Below, in pieces: positions 41,289 through 50,302 of a stretch of 64,000 bases of DNA. Within the stretch, counting starts at the first letter, position 1, and each line of letters begins with the position of its first letter. Source of the stretch: Streptomyces indicus (GTDB lineage: Bacteria > Actinomycetota > Actinomycetes > Streptomycetales > Streptomycetaceae); contig NZ_FNFF01000015.1 of the NCBI RefSeq assembly GCF_900100315.1, positions 62,001 through 126,000 of the forward strand, read 5' to 3'. The notes beneath the pieces are model-generated. The model did no database searches. It was not told the DNA's origin and saw only the letters and a list, made by a program, of their open reading frames with translations. A program made the position numbers and the translations under genes.

Positions 41289-42617
41289 TTACGCCATCGA
41301 GAACGTGACGACCGACTGGTAGGCGTCCGCGAACATGAACGGCGGGAGCTTCAGGGACGCTCCGCCGCCGACCGCGAACTCGCCACCGGTCAGCTCCTCA
41401 CCACCGGGCGCCTGGGAGGCGACCTGCTTGGGCGTGTCCGTGATCGCGCCGGCCGCACCCACCGCGCAGGCGCTCGGGCTGTCCGGGTTGGTCACGGTGC
41501 AGGTCGGCGCGATGGAGAGCGCCGCCGTGTTCATGGCGTGGCCGGTCTCCGCGTTGAGGAACGGCGTCCTCGTCACGGTGACGTCCCAGCCGAGGCTGCC
41601 GCCGCGGAAGTCCTGCACGGCGGCCGCGTTGAACGTGCCGGTCACCGTCTGGGACTTGCCGTTGATGGTGACCGAGCCCAGGTCGAGGGTCGGCAGACCG
41701 CCCGCGGGTCCGATCGCCAGGGCGCCCGGCAGCACCTCGATGTCGACGGGGTGCGGCACGCCCTCGATGGGCGTCACCCACACGAAGGCCTTGCCCGGCG
41801 TACTGCCGATGCGGATGCTGTCCGCCTTCGTCGTCACGGTCAGCGTGCAGGTCGCGTTGCCCGCCGCGTCCGCCGTACCGGTCCCGGTGTCGGTGTCCAC
41901 GCCCGCGAGCGAGGCCGTGCAGGTCACCGGTCCGGGCGCGAAGTTGACGCCCGACACCGTCACGGCCGTGCCCGGACCGCCGTTGTTCGGGGTCAGCTTG
42001 GTCGTGGTCGGCACGGTCGGCACGGGGATCTGGTTGGCCACCGCGGAGACCTTGGGCGCGTTCGCCGTGCAGACGGTCTCCTGCGCGCCGAGCGGCGGGT
42101 TGGTGATCGTGGTGACCGTCTTCGACGAGTCGATCAGCCAGTTGATCGCGCCCGGGGTCGCGCTCGCCGGGATGGTGATCGGCGCGTTGTTGGTCCAGGG
42201 GTCGATCTTCGGCTCGCCGTTCGCCGGGACGTTCTGCGAGGCCTGTACGTCGCCCTGGACCGTGACCTTCGTCCCGTCCGGGATGCCCGCGTTGTCGAGC
42301 TCGAACGTGAGCGAGGGTGTCATGGTCAGGGTCAGGGCCAGCGGCACCGTGATGCCCGTCGCGGTGGGCGTCACCTTGACCGAACCGGCCGGCAGCACGT
42401 CACCGGGCTGCACCTCGTCCGGCACCTCGACCGTGTACGTGGCGTTCATGTCACGCGGGTTCGGCGCCGGTGATCCCGGCGGCAAGGTGCAGTGCATGCT
42501 GGCCGTGGCGGTGCCCGTCACGGCGCTCGCGGGGGCCGCGAGCCCCACGACTCCCGCCCCCACGGCAAGGGCCAGCGCTCCCACGCAGGCCAGACTTCGC
42601 TTACGGGTGGTTCTCAC
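41289..42617 (-). CDS. Secreted surface protein with WxL-like C-terminal domain
   Basis: 442 residues from GTG 42617. Signal peptide (SLACVGALALAVGAGVVGLAAPASA). Residues about 30-185 are Thr/Pro-rich beta domains, and 205-255 resemble an IPT/TIG repeat (PNNGGPGTAVTVSGVNFAPGPV). The last 130 residues look like WxL: SQTVTGTFNAAAVQDFRGGSLGWDVTVTRTPF (first motif) and the ending YQSVVTFSMA, where the usual second Trp (TWTL) is Phe. The domain binds peptidoglycan in Firmicutes. It is first in the operon with the WIP-like gene. Homologs are often mislabelled as xylosidases; no glycosidase motif is present. Confidence 0.75.
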   Translation of the reverse strand: MRTTRKRSLACVGALALAVGAGVVGLAAPASAVTGTATASMHCTLPPGSPAPNPRDMNATYTVEVPDEVQPGDVLPAGSVKVTPTATGITVPLALTLTMTPSLTFELDNAGIPDGTKVTVQGDVQASQNVPANGEPKIDPWTNNAPITIPASATPGAINWLIDSSKTVTTITNPPLGAQETVCTANAPKVSAVANQIPVPTVPTTTKLTPNNGGPGTAVTVSGVNFAPGPVTCTASLAGVDTDTGTGTADAAGNATCTLTVTTKADSIRIGSTPGKAFVWVTPIEGVPHPVDIEVLPGALAIGPAGGLPTLDLGSVTINGKSQTVTGTFNAAAVQDFRGGSLGWDVTVTRTPFLNAETGHAMNTAALSIAPTCTVTNPDSPSACAVGAAGAITDTPKQVASQAPGGEELTGGEFAVGGGASLKLPPFMFADAYQSVVTFSMA

Positions 42618-43091
42618 TGGGTGGTGCCCCCTCGGGTCGTGATCCTCTGATGCGATACGGCAGTTGGGCAGCCGTAAGTGATCACAGGAGGTGTCGGCCC
42701 AAGGCGATGGCGCTTACATTGGAACCGGCACTCCTGTGCCGACGGACCGGCCACCCTTGACCTGTTGGCGCGGGAAAGGGTGGCCGGTTTTCGTGTGCGC
42801 TTCGCTTGCTGTGGTGCGGTGGTCGCATTAGCGCGCCAGGTGCACGAGATGTCAATGACATGTGAAGACGGCTGCAGAGTGCATATGACGACCCGTCAGG
42901 TCAGAAAGCGTCAGTAGTCGGATACGTCCGTGATGTCGGCAGTAAGGTGCGCTTAACCCGGCCTGTATCCGCAGGAGGGACACGTACTGCGTCTGCGGTA
43001 CGCCGGGCACGTTCCGTACCTCTCCGGGAGGCCGGGGGTTTCCGTCCGGCGGGGGCCGCGGTTGTCACACCGCCCGCTTACGCTCGTAGGC
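42618..43091. other. 474-bp region upstream of two divergent genes, with a possible small RNA
   Basis: It contains the WxL-like promoter region (left), the double-hairpin element at 42726-42792, a 13-bp palindrome ATGTCAATGACAT (42849-42861), and AT-richer sequence near 42890-42960. No convincing protein gene; 17- and 22-codon frames are too short to judge. Confidence 0.5.
42715..42792 (+). ncRNA. Candidate small RNA or terminated leader
   Basis: TACATT (42715-42720) is a fair -10 box. Hairpin 1: CGGCAC-TCCT-GTGCCG (42726-42741). Hairpin 2: ACCGGCCACCCTT (42746-42758) pairs perfectly with AAGGGTGGCCGGT (42776-42788) and is followed by TTTTC, a classic intrinsic terminator on the plus strand. 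No plus-strand protein gene ends here, so the terminator would serve a short transcript. A 17-codon frame (ATG 42707) overlaps it. No match to a known RNA family could be tested. Confidence 0.45.
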
Positions 43092-45740
43092 ATGGATCTT
43101 CGACTGCCCCGGCTGACGCGTGCCCGCACCCGGCCGCGCCGGCGCCGCCTCGCCGCCGCCGTGGCCGCGCTCGCGGTGCTCGCGGGCGCCGGCACTTGGA
43201 CGGCGGTGGCCGCCGACGACGGACCCGCCGTGCACCGCAGCGACCGCGTGATCGCCACGAACGGGGCGCGGATCGACACCTCGTACTTCACCGCGGGCGA
43301 CCCCGCGAAGAAGCGCCCCGCCGTGCTCATCGGCCACGGCTTCGGCGGCAGCAAGAACGACGTACGGGCCCAGGCCGAGGACCTGGCCCGCGACGGGTAC
43401 GCGGTCCTGACCTGGTCCGCGCGCGGCTTCGGCAAGTCCACCGGCAAGATCGGGCTGAACAATCCGCAGACCGAGGTCGGCGATGTCTCGTATCTGATCG
43501 ACTGGCTCGCGGACCGGCCCGAGGTGCGGCTCGACAAGAAGGGTGACCCGCGCGTGGGCGTCACCGGCGCCTCGTACGGGGGCGCGGTCTCGCTGCTCGC
43601 GGCGGGCCATGACGCGCGCGTGGACGCGATCGCGCCGATGATCACGTATTGGAACCTCGCGGACGCCCTGTTCCCGAACGGGGTGTTCAAGAAGCTGTGG
43701 GCGGGCTACTTCCTGTCCACCGGCGGCGGCTGCGACCGCTTCGAGCCCACCGTGTGCGAGATGTACAACCGGGTCGCGGTCGCCGGGAAGCCGGACGAGG
43801 CCGCGCGCAAGCTGCTCGCGGAGCGCAGCCCGGCCGCGGTCGGCGACAAGATCAAGGTGCCCGCGCTGATCCTCCAGGGGCAGACCGACTCGCTCTTCCC
43901 GCTCGGCCACGCCGACGCGATGGCCAAGGCCATCGGGGACAACGGGGCGCCGGTCTCCGTGGACTGGATCGCGGGCGGCCACGACGGCGGCGACATGGAG
44001 GCGGGCCGCGCGCAGGCCCGCGTGGAGGACTGGTTCGACCGCTACCTCAAGGAGGACGAGGGTGCCGACACTGGCCCCGCCTTCCGCGTCACGCGCACCG
44101 GGGGAGTGGACTCCACCGACGGCCGCGCGCAGCTGCGCGGCGCCACCGACGGCACCTACCCCGGCCTGGAGAGCGGCCTGAAGAGGATCGAGCTGACCAA
44201 GGGCACCAAGTCCGTGGAGAACCCGGCGGGTGCGAACCCGCCCGCGATCTCCAACGTGCCGGGGATCGGCGGCGGCCTCACCCAGCTCTCCTCGCTCGGC
44301 GTCGGCGGACTCTCCGTGGACTTCCCCGGCCAGTTCGCGCGCTTCGACTCGAAGCCGCTCACCGAGGACCTGCGCATCACCGGCTCGCCCACGGCCCGCG
44401 TCCGGGTGCAGTCCGACAGCGGCGAGGCGGTGCTCTTCGCGAAGGTGTACGACGTCGGGCCCGACGGGCGGCGCGAGGTGCTGCCCTCCCAGCTGGTCAC
44501 GCCGGTCCGGGTGACCGACGCGAAGGACGGCCGGGAGGTCGACCTCACGCTGCCCGCCATCGACTACGAGGTGCGCTCCGGCCACAAGCTGCGCCTCGCG
44601 CTCTCCTCCACCGACCTCGGCTACGCCTCACCGGTCGAGCCGGCCACGTACAAGGTGACGCTGCTCGACGACCTGAGCGTGCCCACCGCCCCCGGCGTGC
44701 GGACGCAGGCCGCCTCGCTCCCCGCCTGGGTCTGGGCGCTGCCGCTCGCGGGCGTGCTGCTCGCCGCGGGCCTGCTGTTCACCGCGCGGCGCCGCGCGGC
44801 CGCACCGCCCGCGGACCCCGCGCTGGCCGAAGTGCCGCTCCAGATCACGGACTTGAGCAAGAAGTACGGCAAGTCCGACCGCTATTCCGTACGGGACCTC
44901 AGCTTCCGCGTCGAGAAGGGCCAGGTGCTCGGCCTGCTCGGGCCCAACGGCGCGGGCAAGACCACCACCCTGCGCATGCTCATGGGCCTCATCACCCCCG
45001 ACGGCGGCGAGATCCGCGTCTTCGGCCACGCCATCCGGCCGGGCGCCCCGGTCCTGTCCCGCGTGGGCGCGTTCGTCGAGGGCGCCGGGTTCCTGCCGCA
45101 CCTGAGCGGCCGGGAGAACCTGGAGCTGTACTGGGCCGCGACCGGCCGCCCCGCCGAGGACGCCCACATCGACGAGGCGCTGGAGATCGCCGGCCTCGGC
45201 GACGCCCTCGCCCGCGCCGTGCGCACCTACTCCCAGGGCATGCGCCAGCGCCTGGCCATCGCCCAGGCCATGCTCGGCCTGCCGGACCTGCTGATCCTCG
45301 ACGAGCCGACCAACGGACTCGACCCGCCGCAGATCCGCGAGATGCGCGAGGTGATGATCCGGTACGCGGCGGGCGGGCGCACCGTCATCGTCTCCAGCCA
45401 TCTCCTCGCCGAGGTCGAGCAGTCCTGCACCCATCTCGTAGTGATGGACCGCGGACAGCTCGTGCAGGCCGGGCCCGTCGGGGAGATCGTCGGCTCGGGC
45501 GAGACGCTGCTCGTGTCCACCGAGGAGCCCGTCACCGAAGCGGTCGCCGAGAAGATCGACGCCCTGCCCGGCATCGGCTCCGCGGCGCTCACCGAGGGCG
45601 GTCTGCTCGTCCGGCTCGACGGCGCGAGCGTGCCCGGCCTGCTGGCCGAACTCCTGCGCCTCGAAGTGCCGGTGACCGGGGTGGGCCCGCACCGCCGCCT
45701 CGAGGACGCGTTCCTGAACCTGATCGGAGGCTCGGCGTGA
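43092..45740 (+). CDS. Extracytoplasmic alpha/beta-hydrolase fused to an ABC transporter ATPase
   Basis: 882 residues from ATG 43092. An N-terminal membrane anchor (AAAVAALAVLAGAGTW, about 22-40) is followed by an X-Pro/CocE-like hydrolase: HGFGGSKNDV, nucleophile Ser161 in GASYGGAV, His297 in AGGHDGGD, and a C-terminal jelly-roll-like part. A second helix near 545-568 (ALPLAGVLLAAGLLFTA) leads to an ABC ATPase: Walker A GPNGAGKTT (near 617), signature YSQGMRQRLAI and Walker B LLILDEPTNGLD. The topology fits: hydrolase outside, ATPase inside. GTGA overlaps the permease gene. The hydrolase may process or release the transported molecule. Confidence 0.88.
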   Translation: MDLRLPRLTRARTRPRRRRLAAAVAALAVLAGAGTWTAVAADDGPAVHRSDRVIATNGARIDTSYFTAGDPAKKRPAVLIGHGFGGSKNDVRAQAEDLARDGYAVLTWSARGFGKSTGKIGLNNPQTEVGDVSYLIDWLADRPEVRLDKKGDPRVGVTGASYGGAVSLLAAGHDARVDAIAPMITYWNLADALFPNGVFKKLWAGYFLSTGGGCDRFEPTVCEMYNRVAVAGKPDEAARKLLAERSPAAVGDKIKVPALILQGQTDSLFPLGHADAMAKAIGDNGAPVSVDWIAGGHDGGDMEAGRAQARVEDWFDRYLKEDEGADTGPAFRVTRTGGVDSTDGRAQLRGATDGTYPGLESGLKRIELTKGTKSVENPAGANPPAISNVPGIGGGLTQLSSLGVGGLSVDFPGQFARFDSKPLTEDLRITGSPTARVRVQSDSGEAVLFAKVYDVGPDGRREVLPSQLVTPVRVTDAKDGREVDLTLPAIDYEVRSGHKLRLALSSTDLGYASPVEPATYKVTLLDDLSVPTAPGVRTQAASLPAWVWALPLAGVLLAAGLLFTARRRAAAPPADPALAEVPLQITDLSKKYGKSDRYSVRDLSFRVEKGQVLGLLGPNGAGKTTTLRMLMGLITPDGGEIRVFGHAIRPGAPVLSRVGAFVEGAGFLPHLSGRENLELYWAATGRPAEDAHIDEALEIAGLGDALARAVRTYSQGMRQRLAIAQAMLGLPDLLILDEPTNGLDPPQIREMREVMIRYAAGGRTVIVSSHLLAEVEQSCTHLVVMDRGQLVQAGPVGEIVGSGETLLVSTEEPVTEAVAEKIDALPGIGSAALTEGGLLVRLDGASVPGLLAELLRLEVPVTGVGPHRRLEDAFLNLIGGSA

Positions 45741-46627
45741 TCACGAAGACGGACGCGCCCCGCACCGCGGCGGCCGACGCGAGCGCCGCGGCCCCCGGCT
45801 ACCGCGCCCGGCGCACCCTGCCCTTCCGCGTGGAGGCGCTGCGCCAGCTCAAGCGGCGCCGCACGATGGTGATGGCCGGGATCCTGACCGCCCTGCCGTT
45901 CATCCTGGTCGCGGCCTTCGCGATCGGCGGCACCCCCGACGGGGACGGCGACCGCGGCCCGACCCTGATGCAGACGGCCACAGAATCCGGCGCGAACTTC
46001 GCGGCGACCTGCCTGTTCGTCTCGGCCGGATTCCTGCTCGTCGTGCCCGTCGCCCTCTTCCACGGCGACACCGTGGCCTCCGAGGCCAGTTGGTCCTCGC
46101 TGCGCTATCTGCTCGCCGCGCCCGTGCCGCGTGCCCGGCTGCTGTGGTCGAAACTGGCGGTGGCGCTCGCGTTCAGCGCGGCGGCCATGGTGCTGCTCCC
46201 GCTGGTCGCACTGGTCGTGGGCACGGCGGCGTACGGCTGGGGCCCCTTGCAGCTGCCGACCGGCGGCGGACTCGGCGCGGCCGACGCGGCGGGCCGCCTC
46301 CTGATCGTCACGGCCTACGTCTTCCTCTCCCAACTGGTCACCGCCGGCCTCGCGTTCTGGCTCTCCGTGAAGACCGACGCACCGCTCGGCGCGGTCGGCG
46401 GCGCGGTGGGCCTGACCATCGTGGGCAATGTCCTCGACGCCGTCACCGCCCTCGGCGACTGGCGCGACGTGCTGCCCGCGCACTGGCAGTTCGCCTGGGT
46501 GGACGCTCTCCAGCCGAACCTGGAGTGGGGCGGGATGGTGCAGGGGGCGGCGGTGTCGGTGACGTACGGCGTGGTGCTCATCGCGCTGGCGTTCCGGGCG
46601 TTCTCGCGGAAGGACATCGTGTCCTGA
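45737..46627 (+). CDS. ABC transporter permease (ABC-2 type)
   Basis: 296 residues from GTG 45737, overlapping the fusion gene stop. The N-terminus is cytoplasmic (RVEALRQLKRRRTMVMAGILTALPFILVA), then six membrane segments typical of ABC-2/YitT-like permeases, including a FHGDTVASEASWSSLRYLLAAPVPRARLLWSKL segment and a basic C-terminal AFRAFSRKDIVS. It forms the channel for the upstream hydrolase-ATPase fusion. Substrate unknown; the fusion suggests a peptide, lipid or ester-containing compound. The stop is followed by a degenerate 34-bp duplication. Confidence 0.87.
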   Translation: MITKTDAPRTAAADASAAAPGYRARRTLPFRVEALRQLKRRRTMVMAGILTALPFILVAAFAIGGTPDGDGDRGPTLMQTATESGANFAATCLFVSAGFLLVVPVALFHGDTVASEASWSSLRYLLAAPVPRARLLWSKLAVALAFSAAAMVLLPLVALVVGTAAYGWGPLQLPTGGGLGAADAAGRLLIVTAYVFLSQLVTAGLAFWLSVKTDAPLGAVGGAVGLTIVGNVLDAVTALGDWRDVLPAHWQFAWVDALQPNLEWGGMVQGAAVSVTYGVVLIALAFRAFSRKDIVS

Positions 46628-46690
46628 GGCGAGCTTGCCTGGCAGGGGCACGGTGCCCTGAGGCCCGCGCGGCCTGGTCGGCCCGGCCGA
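46622..46690. repeat. Degenerate 34-bp duplication at a stop codon
   Basis: CCTGAGGCGAGCTTGCCTGG (46623, containing the permease TGA) recurs as CCTGAGGCCCGCGCGGCCTGG (46657). The first and last thirds match well. Confidence 0.55.
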
Positions 46691-46894
46691 CCTCAAGTCC
46701 CCACCGGGGCCCGGACGTTATGGTTCCGCGACCGCGTTGATCACCCCGAACCCGGCCCGTGACCGCCTCGCGACCGCTGTTATCGCCCCGCGACCGGCGT
46801 TGCCGCATCGCAACCCTTCCGCAACCACCTGGGCCGCACGTTCCCGGGACCTCCCGCGTCACAGTCACAAGACCGCTGACCGAGGGGGTACTTG

Positions 46895-48550
46895 ATGGGA
46901 CGCGCAGGGATACGGACCGGGGCGCTGGCCCTGGTGATGGCCGGGGCGATGCTCGCCACCGGATGCGGAGCCGGGGGCAGCAGCGACGGCAACCGCGCGC
47001 GGGAGGGCGGTGGCAAGGCGGACAGCGCGCCCATGCCCGCGCCCGACCAGCCGCGCGGCACCGAAGGGGCGCAGAAGGACGACGAGAGCCGCGAGATCGC
47101 GCCCGAGCCGGACTACCTGTCCACCTTCGCGCTCGACGTGGACACCGCCTCGTACGGCTATGCCCGCCGCTCGCTCGAAGAGGGCCGGATCCCGGACCCG
47201 GCGAACGTGCGGCCCGAGGAGTTCGTCAACAGCTTCCGCCAGGACTACGAACGCCCGGACGGGGACGGCTTCTCGGTGACCGTGGACGGCGCACGCACCA
47301 GCGACCCCGACTGGTCGCTGCTGCGGGTCGGCCTCGCCACCCGCGGCAGCGACGAGGAGCGCCGCCCGCCCGCGGCCCTCACCTTCGTCGTGGACATCTC
47401 CGGCTCCATGTCCGAGCCCGGCCGGCTCGACCTCGTCCGCGACTCGCTCGATCTCATGACCGACCGGCTGCGCTCCGACGACCGCGTGGCCATCGTGACC
47501 TTCAGCGACGAGGCCGAGACCGTACTGGAGATGACCCGGATCGGCGGCAACGAGGACCGCATCCACGACGTGATCGACGACCTGGAGCCCACCGACTCGA
47601 CGAACGTCGCGGCCGGGGTGCAGGAGGGCTACGACACCGCGGTCGACGGCAAGGTGCCCGGCTCCACCAACCGCGTCGTCCTGCTCTCGGACGCCCTCGC
47701 CAACACCGGCGAGACCGACGCGGACGCGATCCTCGAGCGCATCGAGGACGCACGCAAGGAACACGGCATCACCCTGTTCGGGGTGGGCGTGGGCAGCGAC
47801 TACGGCGACCAGCTGATGGAGCGGCTCACCAACAAGGGCGACGGCCACACCACCTACGTCTCCGAACTCGCCGAGGCCGAGCGGGTGTTCTGCGAGGACC
47901 TGCCCGCCCACATCGAGCTGCGCGCCCGCGACGCCAAGGCGCAGGTGGCCTTCGACCCGAACACGGTCAAGCAGTTCAAGCTCATCGGCTACGAGAACCG
48001 CAAGGTCGCCGACGAGGACTTCCGCGACGACAGCGTGGACGGCGGCGAAGTCGGCCCCGGCCACACCGTGACGGCGCTCTATGCCGTACGGCTGCGCGAC
48101 GGCGGCGACCTCGGGCACGTGGCCACCGCGAGCGTCCGCTGGCTCGACCCCGACAACCGCGCTCCGCACGAGGAGTCGGCACGGATCGAGGCCTCCGCCC
48201 TGAACAGGCCGCTGTGGGGGAGCGACACCGACGAGTCGCTCCAAGTCGCCGCCGTGGCCGGATACTTCGCCGACGGCCTGCGCACCGAGTCCGGCTACCG
48301 GCCCTGCGAGTCCGAGTACACCTGCACGGAGGGCGACGAAGGTACGCAGCCGGCCACCCCGGACGGCACGCTTCCGGGCGCCCCGTCCCTCCCGCAACTA
48401 CGCACCCAGGCGCACCGGTTGGCCACATCCACCGGCGACTCGGCAGTACGTGACCTCGCGAACTCCCTCACCCAGGCCTGCCGCCTCCTGGGCCTCGAAG
48501 CGGCGCCTGAGAAGGGCGACGGGCCGGGGGAGCCGGAGGGCGAGCTGTAG
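46895..48550 (+). CDS. YfbK-like von Willebrand factor A-domain lipoprotein
   Basis: 551 residues from ATG 46895 after GAGGGGG. A lipobox (MLATGC) is followed by a low-complexity linker, the YfbK N-terminal region (YLSTFALDVDTASYGYARRSL), a VWA domain with MIDAS (FVVDISGSMSEPG, then SDALANTGETD), and a C-terminal YfbK-type domain (TVTALYAVRLRDGGDLGHVA...ESLQVAAVAGYFADGLR). Extracellular, membrane-anchored, probably binding divalent metal and a protein partner; the function is unknown. The upstream 267 bp hold three CGCGACCG repeats (46727, 46769, 46789). Confidence 0.88.
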   Translation: MGRAGIRTGALALVMAGAMLATGCGAGGSSDGNRAREGGGKADSAPMPAPDQPRGTEGAQKDDESREIAPEPDYLSTFALDVDTASYGYARRSLEEGRIPDPANVRPEEFVNSFRQDYERPDGDGFSVTVDGARTSDPDWSLLRVGLATRGSDEERRPPAALTFVVDISGSMSEPGRLDLVRDSLDLMTDRLRSDDRVAIVTFSDEAETVLEMTRIGGNEDRIHDVIDDLEPTDSTNVAAGVQEGYDTAVDGKVPGSTNRVVLLSDALANTGETDADAILERIEDARKEHGITLFGVGVGSDYGDQLMERLTNKGDGHTTYVSELAEAERVFCEDLPAHIELRARDAKAQVAFDPNTVKQFKLIGYENRKVADEDFRDDSVDGGEVGPGHTVTALYAVRLRDGGDLGHVATASVRWLDPDNRAPHEESARIEASALNRPLWGSDTDESLQVAAVAGYFADGLRTESGYRPCESEYTCTEGDEGTQPATPDGTLPGAPSLPQLRTQAHRLATSTGDSAVRDLANSLTQACRLLGLEAAPEKGDGPGEPEGEL

Positions 48551-48567
48551 GGATGCGGCCGGCGGGG

Positions 48568-48768
48568 TCAGTCGTCGCTCGTGCTGCTGCTCGATCCGTT
48601 GCCGCCGCTCCTGCCGCTCTTGCTCGCCGCCCGTGCCATCGCGCCCGCGCCCTGGGTGATGGCTGCGATGACCCGCACCCAGCGCGGGCCGCCGAGCTGG
48701 GCCCACACGATGCACACCAGGCCGAAGACGACGAGCGCGAGCAGGCCGGAGAAGAAGGCGATTTCCAC
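48568..48768 (-). CDS. Small membrane protein of unknown function
   Basis: 66 residues from GTG 48768 (GGGGGA 5 nt upstream). One helix at the N-terminus (VEIAFFSGLLALVVFGLVCIVWAQL), then a short amphipathic region (RWVRVIAAITQGAGAMARAA), then a Ser/Gly-rich acidic tail (NGSSSSTSDD). A longer in-frame start at 48822 adds polar residues and is less likely. Convergent with the VWA gene. No known family. Confidence 0.68.
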   Translation of the reverse strand: MEIAFFSGLLALVVFGLVCIVWAQLGGPRWVRVIAAITQGAGAMARAASKSGRSGGNGSSSSTSDD

Positions 48769-48833
48769 GTAGGTCCCCCGTGATCGTGCGGCCGCCCCCT
48801 GCGGCCGCCATACTCGGGACATCGTCGCAGATC

Positions 48834-48864
48834 AGAGCCCGGGACGGCAGCCGTCCCGGGCTCT
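48834..48864 (-). terminator. Terminator of the subtilase gene
   Basis: A perfect 14-bp stem AGAGCCCGGGACGG / CCGTCCCGGGCTCT with a CAG loop, 25 bp after the subtilase stop. Confidence 0.9.
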
Positions 48865-48888
48865 GTGGATCATGCAATCGCCCGGCTG

Positions 48889-50094
<1,206 letters not shown>

Positions 50095-50302
50095 GAGTGG
50101 AGCACCTGACCTTTCGTTGACCGACCGGAGCCACGTACGCCTGGGATGGCGGCGTACGTATGAGCCCGGGTGGGGACGGGCAATGAGGTGTGCGTGGTGC
50201 GTCGGGACCGCCCCGGAGCGGTGCGGGGCTGCCCGAGGTATTCATGGCGTGGCCCTGTGCATGCCAAACATACAGTCCGGGTCCGCGCCCACCTCTCAGA
50301 GG

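Noticed and set aside
42849..42861. ATGTCAATGACAT palindrome, possibly an operator or start of a 22-codon frame
   Set aside because: Too short and isolated to assign to either neighbour.
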